A DNA stretch of 41,384 bases from an uncultured Pseudomonadales bacterium (lineage in GTDB: Bacteria; Pseudomonadota; Gammaproteobacteria; Pseudomonadales; Balneatricaceae), in assembly GCA_938084925.1 (NCBI GenBank), contig CALKFY010000012.1, forward strand, positions 1 to 41,384. Direction: 5' to 3'. The number at the start of each line of letters is the position of its first letter. The stretch's first letter is position 1. Shown here piece by piece: positions 27,350 to 35,292 of this stretch. The notes beneath the pieces were generated by a model, which saw only the letters and a program-made list of their open reading frames with translations, did not search any database and was not told where the DNA came from. Position numbers and translations under genes: made by a program.

Positions 27350-28678
27350 ATGACTGGTTTGCCCGTATTGCCTCAACAAGAATATCCAGCTCGTCGTAAA
27401 GAGCTAATGGCGCAATTGCCTGAGGGCTCTGTGGTTTTAGTTTGTGCCGCTACTACAGCAATACGTAATGGCGATGTAGACCACGCCTATCGCCAAGATA
27501 GCTATATGTATTATCTAACGGGCTTTGCCGAAGCAGGCTCTGCCTTGTTAATGCGTAAGACCGATACGGGTTTTGATAGTCTTATATTATGCCTTGAAAA
27601 AGATCGCTTGCAGGAAACTTGGCATGGTCGTCGCCTCGGTGTAGACGCAGCCCCCGGGGCTTTACAGGTTAACGAAGCCAAGGCAATTAGTGAGTTAGAA
27701 AGTAGCTTGGACGCTTGGTTGGATGGGGCAAGCATTGTCTATTCTGCCCAGGGTCGAGCGGATGTCAAACAGCGCGTTGATGCTAGCGCTATGCGTTTAC
27801 GTGACCGCGCACGCCAAGGTGCCGAAGCTCCTGAGTTTTATGCAGACCTGGATGCCTTGGTAAACGAAATGCGCTTGATTAAGTCAGAAGCCGAATTGGC
27901 TGTCATGCGCCAAGCTGGCGACATTAGTGCGCGAGCTCACCAGCGTTTGATGCAAAACAGCCAGCCTGGCGTGATGGAGTATCAACTAGCGGCACACTTT
28001 AGCTATGCTTGTAGTATGGAAGCTAGCCCGCGATTGGCTTATGGCAGTATTGTTGCCGGTGGCGACAACGCCTGTATTTTACACTATGAAAACAATAATC
28101 AGCCGTTAAAAGATGGTGATCTGGTATTGATTGATGCCGGTTGTGAAATAGATTATTACGCTGCTGATATTACTCGTACCTTTCCGGTAAATGGCCGTTT
28201 TAGTGAGCCACAAAAACAAATTTATAACATCGTTTTGGCAGCCTTAGAGGCCGCAATTGCCGTAGTAAAAGACGGCGTTCCCGTTAACGCTATGCAAGAT
28301 GCCGCAGTACAAGTGATAACCCAAGGGCTTGTTGATTTGGGTATTCTTAAAGGCGATGTAGCGCAGCTTATTAAAGATGAAGCCTACAAACCTTTCTATC
28401 TACATGGTGTTGGGCATTGGTTGGGCATGGACGTACATGACGTGGGTCAGTACAAAATTGATGGGCAATGGCGACAATTGCGCTCTGGTATGGTGACCAC
28501 TGTTGAACCCGGTATTTACATTGCTGCCGATACGGCCGATGTTGATGCCAAATGGTTGGGTATTGGTGTGCGTATAGAAGATAATATTGTGGTGACAGAC
28601 ACTGGCCATGAAAATCTAACGCGCCAAGTGCCCGTCACCGTAGAAGCTATCGAAGCATTAATGCAGAACGCAGAATAA
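27350..28678 (+). CDS. pepP: Xaa-Pro aminopeptidase P
   Basis: Cytosolic dimetal aminopeptidase that removes N-terminal residues preceding proline. Start ATG at 27350, one base after ygfB, giving 442 residues (E. coli 441). N-terminal creatinase-like domain with DSYMYYLTGF; C-terminal pita-bread domain with metal ligands D262, D273 (IDAGCE...ADITRTFPV), H356 (HGVGHWLGMDVHDVG), E386 (VEPGIYI) and E410 (RIEDN). ubiH follows 10 bases later. The ygfB-pepP-ubiH-ubiI order is conserved in gammaproteobacteria. Confidence 0.97.
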   Translation: MTGLPVLPQQEYPARRKELMAQLPEGSVVLVCAATTAIRNGDVDHAYRQDSYMYYLTGFAEAGSALLMRKTDTGFDSLILCLEKDRLQETWHGRRLGVDAAPGALQVNEAKAISELESSLDAWLDGASIVYSAQGRADVKQRVDASAMRLRDRARQGAEAPEFYADLDALVNEMRLIKSEAELAVMRQAGDISARAHQRLMQNSQPGVMEYQLAAHFSYACSMEASPRLAYGSIVAGGDNACILHYENNNQPLKDGDLVLIDAGCEIDYYAADITRTFPVNGRFSEPQKQIYNIVLAALEAAIAVVKDGVPVNAMQDAAVQVITQGLVDLGILKGDVAQLIKDEAYKPFYLHGVGHWLGMDVHDVGQYKIDGQWRQLRSGMVTTVEPGIYIAADTADVDAKWLGIGVRIEDNIVVTDTGHENLTRQVPVTVEAIEALMQNAE

Positions 28679-28688
28679 GCCTAATTAT

Positions 28689-30023
28689 ATGAAGCAAGCC
28701 AGTTACGATATTGTGATTGTTGGCGGTGGCCTAGTTGGAGCCTCCATGGCTCTTGCCTTAGCCGGCATCGCCCAACGTTATGATCTTAGTATCGCCATTA
28801 TCGATGCGGCCAAGGCCGAAGACAGTACGCCTACGGCAGCCGGAGACCTTGATGGTCGAGCAACTGCTTTGGCATTGGGTAGTCGTAATTTGCTTGATAG
28901 CATTGGCGTGTGGGCAGATTTGGCTAGCCAAGCGCAGCCGATAATGGACATTGATGTTAGTGACCAAGGCAAGCCTTTTGGCGCCAAAATGCACGCACAG
29001 GAAATGGACCAAGAAGCCCTGGGGTATGTGTTGCAAAACCAGCATATGGGGCAGGTATTCTGGCAACAGTTAACACAACATTGTGATGCCCAGGTTGCGA
29101 TAATCGACCAAGCTCAGGTGCTGCAAGTTGATAATGCTCGCCAAGATAGCAAACTGGTTTATGAGCGCACTCTAGAAGGCCAGGCAGAGCCAGAGAAGGT
29201 TGAAATCACATGTCAGCTGGTTATTATGGCCGACGGCGGACGATCTAGCCTGCGTGAAAGCTTGGGTATGTTTAACCACCAACAAAGTTACGATCAAGTA
29301 GCCGTTGTCGTTAACGTGGCCTTGGATAAAGATCACCAGGGCTTAGCTTGTGAGCGTTTTACCGCTAAAGGCCCTATGGCCGTGTTGCCACTTCTACCTG
29401 ATGTCACTTCTGCAAACAGCAATGCCCATAATCAACACCGGGCGGCAATTGTGTGGACACAGCCGCAAGAGCGAGAAACAGAGCTTGCCGCTATGGATGA
29501 TGCAACCCTGTTGGCTGAATTACAAAATCAAATTGGTTTTCGCATGGGTGAATTCCGTGCTTTGGGTGAACGTCAGGTTTATCCATTATCTTTAAGTGTT
29601 GCCAAAGAACAAGCGCGCCAAGGTTTGGCGGTGATTGGTAACGCGGCACATACGCTACACCCGATTGCCGGCCAAGGCTTTAACTTGGCATTGCGTGGGG
29701 CCTTTGCTCTTGCTGAGCAGGTGCATATGGCTTGTAAAGACCAAGCTCCGCTTGGTGATTTGGCTTATTTGCAGCAATTCGTTGATGCTAGCAGTGGTGA
29801 CCAAAAACGCACCGTAGGCGCTAGTGACCAAATCATGAAATTGTTTTCTAGCCGAGATAAAAGTCTCACCCTTGGTCGCCAATTAGGCTTGTTAGCAATA
29901 CAAAATATGCCTTTGGCTAAAACCGTGTTTACCCGCTCTGCCATGGGCTTAGACCGGCCCCTTGCTAATGTGCTTGCTGTGCCAAAAGCAGCGCCTCAAA
30001 CGACAGAAGGAGGCGCATCATGA
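28689..30023 (+). CDS. ubiH: FAD-dependent 2-octaprenyl-6-methoxyphenol hydroxylase UbiH
   Basis: Flavin monooxygenase of ubiquinone ring hydroxylation. 444 residues, about 50 longer than E. coli UbiH, with insertions around residues 35-50 and 165-180. FAD motif VIVGGGLVGASMALALAG at the N-terminus, GRATALALGSRNLLDSIGVW, NAD(P)H/FAD DG-type motif VIMADGGRSSLRE and the C-terminal GNAAHTLHPIAGQGFNLALRG. Its stop overlaps the ubiI start (ATGA). Which ring carbon it hydroxylates is assigned by operon position, not by sequence alone. Confidence 0.92.
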   Translation: MKQASYDIVIVGGGLVGASMALALAGIAQRYDLSIAIIDAAKAEDSTPTAAGDLDGRATALALGSRNLLDSIGVWADLASQAQPIMDIDVSDQGKPFGAKMHAQEMDQEALGYVLQNQHMGQVFWQQLTQHCDAQVAIIDQAQVLQVDNARQDSKLVYERTLEGQAEPEKVEITCQLVIMADGGRSSLRESLGMFNHQQSYDQVAVVVNVALDKDHQGLACERFTAKGPMAVLPLLPDVTSANSNAHNQHRAAIVWTQPQERETELAAMDDATLLAELQNQIGFRMGEFRALGERQVYPLSLSVAKEQARQGLAVIGNAAHTLHPIAGQGFNLALRGAFALAEQVHMACKDQAPLGDLAYLQQFVDASSGDQKRTVGASDQIMKLFSSRDKSLTLGRQLGLLAIQNMPLAKTVFTRSAMGLDRPLANVLAVPKAAPQTTEGGAS

Positions 30024-31279
30024 GTGATAATACAACAACTCCAGCAGGCCATTTTCCCGTAGTGATAGTTGGTGCAGGTATGGTGGGTGCAGCCTTGGCT
30101 TGTGGCTTACAAGACATCGGTATTCAGTGTTTATTGCTAGAAGCCAGGGAGCTTAATCCACAAGCTGACTGGTCAGAAGATGATGTGGACCCGCGGGTAT
30201 CGGCCATTAGCCTTGCCTCGCAAAACTTGCTAACTCATATAGGCGCCTGGCCGCGTATTCAAGCTATGGGGCGTATGCAAGACTACCAAGACATGTACGT
30301 ATGGGATGCTTGCGGTACCGGATATATCGAATTTAAAGCTAGTGAACAACACCTACCTAACCTTGGCCATATTTTAGAAAACAAGACCATCACCAGTGCC
30401 TTGCATCAAGAACTGCAAGCGCGTGGTATAGAGGTCTGGTCAAAAGTAGTATTACAAGATATTAGCCCCAAAACACAATCACCACGTCAGCTAACCTTGG
30501 CCGATGGCCGAACTGTTAGTGCCGATTTGGTAGTAGGCGCTGACGGCGCTAATTCTAAGGTACGCCAGTTATCCGGCTTGCCTACCCGTGAATGGGATTA
30601 TCCTCATCATGCTTTGGTGACTCGTGTAGCCACGGCCAAAGGTCATGACAACACGGCTTGGCAGCGTTTCACAGAAAACGGCATCTTGGCTTTTTTACCT
30701 TTACGCTCGCCACAGGGCTCTGATGCAGCTAGTCACTGTTCTATCGTTTGGTCACAACCAGCCTTGCCAGCCAATGAGCTGCAAGCTATGCCCGAAGCCG
30801 ATTTTTGTGCTGCTTTGGAACGCGCTTTTGAAGGGCGTTTGGGCAAGGTGCTGAGCACTGATGAGCGCTATGTGATCCCATTGCGTCAACGACATGCCAA
30901 GCAATACATTCAACCAGGTTTGGTGTTGGTGGGCGATGCGGCTCATACTATTCATCCCCTTGCCGGCCAAGGTGTAAATCTCGGTTTCTTGGACGTTTCA
31001 GCTTTGGTGCAAACTCTAAAAGAGGCCGTATCGGCACAGCAAAGCATCGGGTCTATGAGCGTATTAGAACAACATCAACAACGTCGGCGTACGGATAACC
31101 TACGGATGATGGCCTTGATGGAAAGTTTTGCGCGTTTATTTGGTAATCAGCATCCTCTGTTGAGTGCGCTGCGTAACCAAGCCATGCACACTATGCAGGC
31201 CCTAGCGCCTCTTAAACAGCATTTAGCCCAAGAGGCTTTGGGTGTGGGGAAGCATTTACCGCCTCTTTCTAGAAGTTAG
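30020..31279 (+). CDS. ubiI: FAD-dependent 2-octaprenylphenol hydroxylase UbiI/VisC
   Basis: Second flavin monooxygenase of ubiquinone synthesis (C5 hydroxylation in E. coli). 419 residues. FAD motif VVIVGAGMVGAALACGLQ, RVSAISLASQNLL, MYVWDACG, LGHILENKTI, VVGADGANSKVR, and GDAAHTIHPLAGQGVNLGFLDV, which closely follow E. coli UbiI. Start ATG overlaps the ubiH stop by four bases, so translation is coupled. UbiF-type activity cannot be excluded from sequence. An imperfect hairpin follows about 44 bases downstream. Confidence 0.92.
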   Translation: MSDNTTTPAGHFPVVIVGAGMVGAALACGLQDIGIQCLLLEARELNPQADWSEDDVDPRVSAISLASQNLLTHIGAWPRIQAMGRMQDYQDMYVWDACGTGYIEFKASEQHLPNLGHILENKTITSALHQELQARGIEVWSKVVLQDISPKTQSPRQLTLADGRTVSADLVVGADGANSKVRQLSGLPTREWDYPHHALVTRVATAKGHDNTAWQRFTENGILAFLPLRSPQGSDAASHCSIVWSQPALPANELQAMPEADFCAALERAFEGRLGKVLSTDERYVIPLRQRHAKQYIQPGLVLVGDAAHTIHPLAGQGVNLGFLDVSALVQTLKEAVSAQQSIGSMSVLEQHQQRRRTDNLRMMALMESFARLFGNQHPLLSALRNQAMHTMQALAPLKQHLAQEALGVGKHLPPLSRS

Positions 31280-31322
31280 ATGAAGCAAAGTTAAGTTTTT
31301 AAACAGAAAAAAATCAAATGAT

Positions 31323-31352
31323 AAAGCCTTTGCGGGTGAACGCAAAAGCTTT
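31323..31352 (+). terminator. hairpin between ubiI and gcvH
   Basis: AAAGC-C-TTTGCG / CGCAAA-A-GCTTT, an 11-base stem with one mismatch and loop GGTGAA. Only TTT follows, so termination is uncertain; it may also be a leader structure of gcvH. Confidence 0.5.
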
Positions 31353-31388
31353 ACAATTCTCAGCGAAAATAATCACTAGGACCTTGCC

Positions 31389-31772
31389 ATGAGTAATATC
31401 CCAACAGAATTAAAATATGTAGCCAGCCACGAGTGGATTCGCGACGAAGGTGACGGTACCGTTACCATCGGTGTTACGGATTTTGCCCAAGAGTCTCTAG
31501 GTGATGTGGTATTTGTCGAACTACCTGTTGTAGGTAACGAATACGGTGCCGAAGATGAATTCGGTGTTATCGAATCCGTTAAAGCAGCGTCTGATCTATA
31601 CGCGCCAGTATCTGGTGAAGTGATTGAAGTAAACACCGACCTAGAAGACGATCCAGAGAGCGTCAACTCCGAACCATACGATGCGTGGATCTGCCGCATG
31701 CGTTTATCCGATGCTTCGGAACTAGAATCTTTGCTAGACGCTGAGGCCTACGCCGACGCTTGTGAAGAATAA
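31389..31772 (+). CDS. gcvH: glycine cleavage system H protein
   Basis: Lipoyl carrier that shuttles the aminomethyl group between the P, T and L proteins of glycine cleavage. 127 residues. Lipoylation site K65 in [20 protein letters not shown], preceded by [22 protein letters not shown]. The C-terminal [11 protein letters not shown] is typical. In E. coli and Pseudomonas gcv genes lie near ubiI too, but here gcvH stands alone: no gcvT or gcvP adjoins it. It may also serve as a lipoyl-assembly substrate. No glycine riboswitch was recognised upstream. Confidence 0.97.
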   Translation: MSNIPTELKYVASHEWIRDEGDGTVTIGVTDFAQESLGDVVFVELPVVGNEYGAEDEFGVIESVKAASDLYAPVSGEVIEVNTDLEDDPESVNSEPYDAWICRMRLSDASELESLLDAEAYADACEE

Positions 31773-31790
31773 CTTTTCTCTAGAATAGGT

Positions 31791-31824
31791 GTCTGGCTTG
31801 CCAAATTCATTTGGCGTGCCTGAC
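31791..31824. repeat. 34-base palindromic hairpin after gcvH
   Basis: Arms GTCTGGCTTGCCAAAT and ATTTGGCGTGCCTGAC around TC, with mismatches at two places. The ends resemble GTCTGGCAC of the element before folP. No U-tract follows. REP-like or an mRNA 3' end stabiliser. Confidence 0.6.
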
Positions 31825-31882
31825 TCCTCATTCCCAGCACTAGCGTGCAAACAACCTACCCACCAAAATAGTTGACCCCACC

Positions 31883-33073
31883 ATGGCCCACCTAATCCTC
31901 AAGCCCAAAGCCGACCGCCGTTTACGTAGTGGTCACTTATGGATCTACAGCAACGAAGTCGATGTTGCTAAGACGCCTTTACAGCAGTTTATGTTGGGTC
32001 AGCAAGTGGATGTGTTAGATCACAAAGGTAAGCCCTTGGGCACTGCTATGGTGAACCCGCAGCAGCTGATTTGTGGTCGTCTGGTTAACCGCCGCGCCGA
32101 TGCGCCATTGACCGAAGTTGATCTAGTAGAGCGCTTACAACGTGCTCTAGATAGCCGTGAGCGTTTATTTGCAGCCCAGAGTTACCGTTGGGTATATGGA
32201 GATAGTGATGGTTTGCCAGGTCTAGTTATTGATCGTTTTGGTGATACCATTGTGGTACAGGTCTCTCTAGCTGGTATGGAAATGCTGCAGCAATCCTTGT
32301 TGGATGCTATTAACCAAGTGCAGCCGGGCTTAAATATTTTGCTTAAGAATGATGGCAAGATGCGCCAAATAGAAGGCTTGGAAGAGTACGTGCATACTGT
32401 ACAAGGTGACGTACCTGAACTGGTGCCTTTACAAGAAAATGGCGTCGACTTTATGGCTCCTGTCTGGCATGGCCAAAAGACAGGTTGGTTCTATGATCAC
32501 CGACTTAACCGTGCCCGAGTACAAGCTATCAGTAAGGGCAAGCGTGTATTGGATTTGTTTAGTTATGTTGGTGGCTGGGGTATTCAAGCCGGTGCAGCTG
32601 GTGCTAGCGAAGTGGTTTGCGTGGATGCTTCGGCACAAGCGTTAGACTTGGTACACGAGCAAGCCAAACTAAACAACATTGCTGACCGAGTTAGCACTAT
32701 TAAAGGCGATGCCTTTGCGGCCCTTAAGCAACTAAAAGAAGATGGCGAACGCTTTGATGTGGTGATTCTTGACCCGCCTGCGTTTATTAGCCGTCGTAAA
32801 GATATTAAAAGTGGCGAATTGGCCTATCAGCGTGCCAACCAGCTTGCCATGCGTCTCGTTGCTGACACAGGTTACTTGGTTTCGGCTTCTTGCTCTATGC
32901 ACCTACAGCGTAGCCGTCTAGTAGACATGATTAACGATGCTTGTCGTAAGAATGGCCGTCATGGTCAAATTCTAGAGCACGGTGGCCAAGGTGGTGATCA
33001 TCCGATTCATCCTGCGATAGCGGAAACTGACTACTTGAAGTCTATTTTAGTTGGTATCAGCCCAGGTTTTTAA
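31883..33073 (+). CDS. rlmI: 23S rRNA (cytosine-C5)-methyltransferase RlmI-type
   Basis: SAM-dependent methyltransferase of the RlmI/RlmK (COG1092) family; RlmI methylates C1962 of 23S rRNA. 396 residues, same length as E. coli RlmI. N-terminal PUA domain (LRSGHLWIYSNEV), then the Rossmann fold: KTGWFYDHRLNR, RVLDLFSYVGGWGIQAGAAGA (motif I), VDASAQALDLV, catalytic-region ILDPPAFI, and the SASCSMHL cysteine motif. The substrate site is inferred from family. Stands alone between gcvH and pdxH with a 110-base gap upstream that holds a hairpin repeat. Confidence 0.9.
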   Translation: MAHLILKPKADRRLRSGHLWIYSNEVDVAKTPLQQFMLGQQVDVLDHKGKPLGTAMVNPQQLICGRLVNRRADAPLTEVDLVERLQRALDSRERLFAAQSYRWVYGDSDGLPGLVIDRFGDTIVVQVSLAGMEMLQQSLLDAINQVQPGLNILLKNDGKMRQIEGLEEYVHTVQGDVPELVPLQENGVDFMAPVWHGQKTGWFYDHRLNRARVQAISKGKRVLDLFSYVGGWGIQAGAAGASEVVCVDASAQALDLVHEQAKLNNIADRVSTIKGDAFAALKQLKEDGERFDVVILDPPAFISRRKDIKSGELAYQRANQLAMRLVADTGYLVSASCSMHLQRSRLVDMINDACRKNGRHGQILEHGGQGGDHPIHPAIAETDYLKSILVGISPGF

Positions 33074-33167
33074 GTTGGCTTTTTAAACATTAAGCGACTT
33101 TAATCAACACCTTCAAACCCCTTAGCCGTTATAGTTTTGACTACACACGTATTAGTTAAGGGGCCTT

Positions 33168-33830
33168 ATGTCTCAGTCGTCTCAGCATCCGCAAGTTAGT
33201 TATCTACGCCGTGAATATGTACACGGCAGCCTTAGTCGTAAGCAGCTATTGGAATGCCCTGTGGCCCAGTTTGAAAGCTGGTTGCAGCAAGCCAACGATG
33301 ATGAGCTGCAAGATGCGACGGCCATGACCGTGGCAACAGTAGATGAGCGCGGGCGACCTTTTCAACGTATGGTGTTGCTAAAGGGTGTGGATGAGCGTGG
33401 TTTTGTGTTCTTTACTAACTTGGGTAGCCGTAAAGCACAGCAAATTCAGAACAACGCCAACGTCAGTTTGCACTTTGCTTGGTTACCCCATGACCGCCAA
33501 GTGATTATCAATGGCCAAGCCAAAGCCTTGACCAGTGCCGAAAATATGGCTTATTTCTTATCCCGCCCTAAGGCCAGCCAACTGGCTGCTATGGCTTCAC
33601 GCCAGAGCCATCCAATCAGTGCACGGCGCGTATTAGAAGAGAAGTTCATTGAGCTGAAAAAAAAGTTTGCCAAGGGCGAGATAGAAGCCCCCAGTTTCTG
33701 GGGTGGCTTCCGCATTGAACCAGAACAAATTGAATTTTGGCAAGGCGGTGAGAACCGCTTGCATGATCGCTTTATCTATCAGCGCGATGATAACCAAGAT
33801 GAGTGGCAGATAGAGCGCTATGCGCCTTAA
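33168..33830 (+). CDS. pdxH: pyridoxamine/pyridoxine 5'-phosphate oxidase
   Basis: FMN enzyme that makes pyridoxal 5'-phosphate from PNP or PMP. 220 residues (E. coli 218). N-terminal VSYLRREYVHGSLSR, FMN/PLP contacts RMVLLKG, VFFTNLGSRKAQQI and ASRQSHPISAR, then the family signature FWGGFRIEPEQIEFWQGGENRLHDRF and a terminal RYAP. Probably monocistronic; followed by a long palindromic repeat rather than a classical terminator. Confidence 0.97.
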   Translation: MSQSSQHPQVSYLRREYVHGSLSRKQLLECPVAQFESWLQQANDDELQDATAMTVATVDERGRPFQRMVLLKGVDERGFVFFTNLGSRKAQQIQNNANVSLHFAWLPHDRQVIINGQAKALTSAENMAYFLSRPKASQLAAMASRQSHPISARRVLEEKFIELKKKFAKGEIEAPSFWGGFRIEPEQIEFWQGGENRLHDRFIYQRDDNQDEWQIERYAP

Positions 33831-33847
33831 CGCTTAACGCTTAACGA

Positions 33848-33935
33848 CGTCATTGCGAGGTGCGAAGCACCGCGGCAATCTCTGCGCGCTGGCACTTCTT
33901 CTGCTAGGGATTGCTTCACTTCGTTCGCAATGACG
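33848..33935. repeat. 88-base inverted repeat of the CATTGCGA/GCAATC family
   Basis: Outer arms CGTCATTGCGA (33848-33858) and TCGCAATGACG (33925-33935) are perfectly complementary; inner GCAATC and GATTGC also pair. A decayed third piece, CGTTCGCAATAACGG, follows at about 33942-33956. Just upstream is a CGCTTAA tandem duplication. Repeats of this type are common between genes in many proteobacteria. Confidence 0.75.
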
Positions 33936-33981
33936 GAAAATACGTTCGCAATAACGGTTGGGGTCGCTCAAATATCAGTTG

Positions 33982-34638
33982 TTAACGCAGAGTAATAATT
34001 GGCCAGTCGTTGGCCATAGCATGCTCACGCAGGGTAGCATCTGGGTCAACGGCCACTGGTTCGTCTACTTCTGCTAATAGCGGAATGTCATTGAAGGAGT
34101 CGCTGTAAAAGCGGGCTCCCATCAAACTGAAGTCCGTGGTGTCCAGCCAATCCATTAACTTGCCAATCTTGCCTTCTTTTAAGCATGGTGTGCCAGAGAT
34201 CTTGCCGGTGTACTGGCCGTCTACCTTTTCTGCCGTGGTGGCGATTAGATGATCGACGCCAAGGTACTTGGAAATAGGGAAGGTGACAAAGTCATTGGTG
34301 GCGGTGATGATGACGATTTCATCGCCTGCGTCACGGTGCTGTTGTATCAGTTCTTGGCCCTTGGGCAATACCATAGGAATCACGCATTCACGCATAAACT
34401 GGTAGTGAAACAGTACTAGCTCTTGTTGCGTGTATTTGGTTAGCGGCTCAAGTATAAAAGCGCCGTAGGCGTGCATGTCCAAGCAGCCATTTTTGTAGTC
34501 TTCATAAAACTTATCATTTTGCTCTTTGAAATAAGCACCATCTACCATCTCATTGGCCACCATAAATTCGCCCCAGCTATGATCACTGTCACCGGCAAGT
34601 AAGGTGTTGTCGAGGTCAAAAAGGGCAAGTCTGGTCAT
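33982..34638 (-). CDS. HAD-IB family hydrolase (SerB-like phosphatase)
   Basis: 218-residue haloacid-dehalogenase phosphatase. Motif I DLDNTLLAGDSD with nucleophile D8 and D10, motif II IITATND, motif III lysine in LKEGKIGKL and motif IV YSDSFNDIPLL, with a helical cap after motif I. The subfamily (HAD-SF-IB) includes phosphoserine phosphatase and histidinol/CicA-like enzymes; the substrate is unknown. Divergent from rppH, and HAD-rppH-ptsP is also a Pseudomonas arrangement, but no functional tie is established. Confidence 0.88.
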   Translation of the reverse strand: MTRLALFDLDNTLLAGDSDHSWGEFMVANEMVDGAYFKEQNDKFYEDYKNGCLDMHAYGAFILEPLTKYTQQELVLFHYQFMRECVIPMVLPKGQELIQQHRDAGDEIVIITATNDFVTFPISKYLGVDHLIATTAEKVDGQYTGKISGTPCLKEGKIGKLMDWLDTTDFSLMGARFYSDSFNDIPLLAEVDEPVAVDPDATLREHAMANDWPIITLR

Positions 34639-34765
34639 GGCTGCTATTCTCGGCTAGATAAGCTATGTAATTGAATTGTAAAACTTATCTTATTCTACTA
34701 TAGAGTTGTTGTTGATGCTGTTTTTATGGAACAATGGGGTATGAAAAATTTTTAGGTGAAAATCC

Positions 34766-35284
34766 GTGATCGATAAGGATGGTTTTCGCCCTAACGTAGG
34801 TATTATTTTAGCTAACTCAGCAGGCCAGGTATTGTGGGCAAAACGAGTTGGTTGGGATGCTTGGCAGTTTCCTCAAGGTGGCATAGATGCCCACGAGACG
34901 CCAGAAGAAGCCTTATTTAGGGAGTTAAAAGAAGAAATAGGTTTAGATCCACATCATGTGGAAGTATTAGCCTGCACTCGCGGCTGGCTACGTTATCGCC
35001 TGCCTAAGCGCATGATTCGTCATGGGCAACACCCTGTTTGTATTGGCCAAAAGCAAAAATGGTTTTTGCTGAAAATGCTAGCTCCCGATTCTGCCGTGGA
35101 GTGCATGTCTGGCGACAAGCCCGAATTTGATAATTGGGAATGGGTAAGTTATTGGTACCCAGTTGGCCAAGTGGTGCCATTTAAGCGTGAAGTATACCGT
35201 CGAGCCATGAAGGAACTGTGTCATCGCCATTCACGTTTGGTTTTTAACGGACAAGATTTTAGCCTGCAGTATAGGGAAGACTGA
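34766..35284 (+). CDS. rppH: RNA pyrophosphohydrolase RppH
   Basis: Nudix enzyme that removes pyrophosphate from the 5' end of mRNAs, triggering RNase E decay. 172 residues, starting at [18 protein letters not shown] matches the family N-terminus. The Nudix box fits perfectly from G38 to L60 (E44, R52, E53, E56, E57). [23 protein letters not shown] is the typical RNA-binding region. ptsP starts 8 bases after its stop, the rppH-ptsP pair seen in E. coli and Pseudomonas. Confidence 0.97.
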   Translation: MIDKDGFRPNVGIILANSAGQVLWAKRVGWDAWQFPQGGIDAHETPEEALFRELKEEIGLDPHHVEVLACTRGWLRYRLPKRMIRHGQHPVCIGQKQKWFLLKMLAPDSAVECMSGDKPEFDNWEWVSYWYPVGQVVPFKREVYRRAMKELCHRHSRLVFNGQDFSLQYRED

Positions 35285-35292
35285 GACTAACT

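Noticed and set aside
31280-31388. Glycine riboswitch upstream of gcvH
   Set aside because: Only 109 bases with one hairpin; no tandem aptamer architecture is visible.
33831-33981. CRISPR-like repeat
   Set aside because: The repeats are inverted arms of one palindrome, not direct repeats with spacers.
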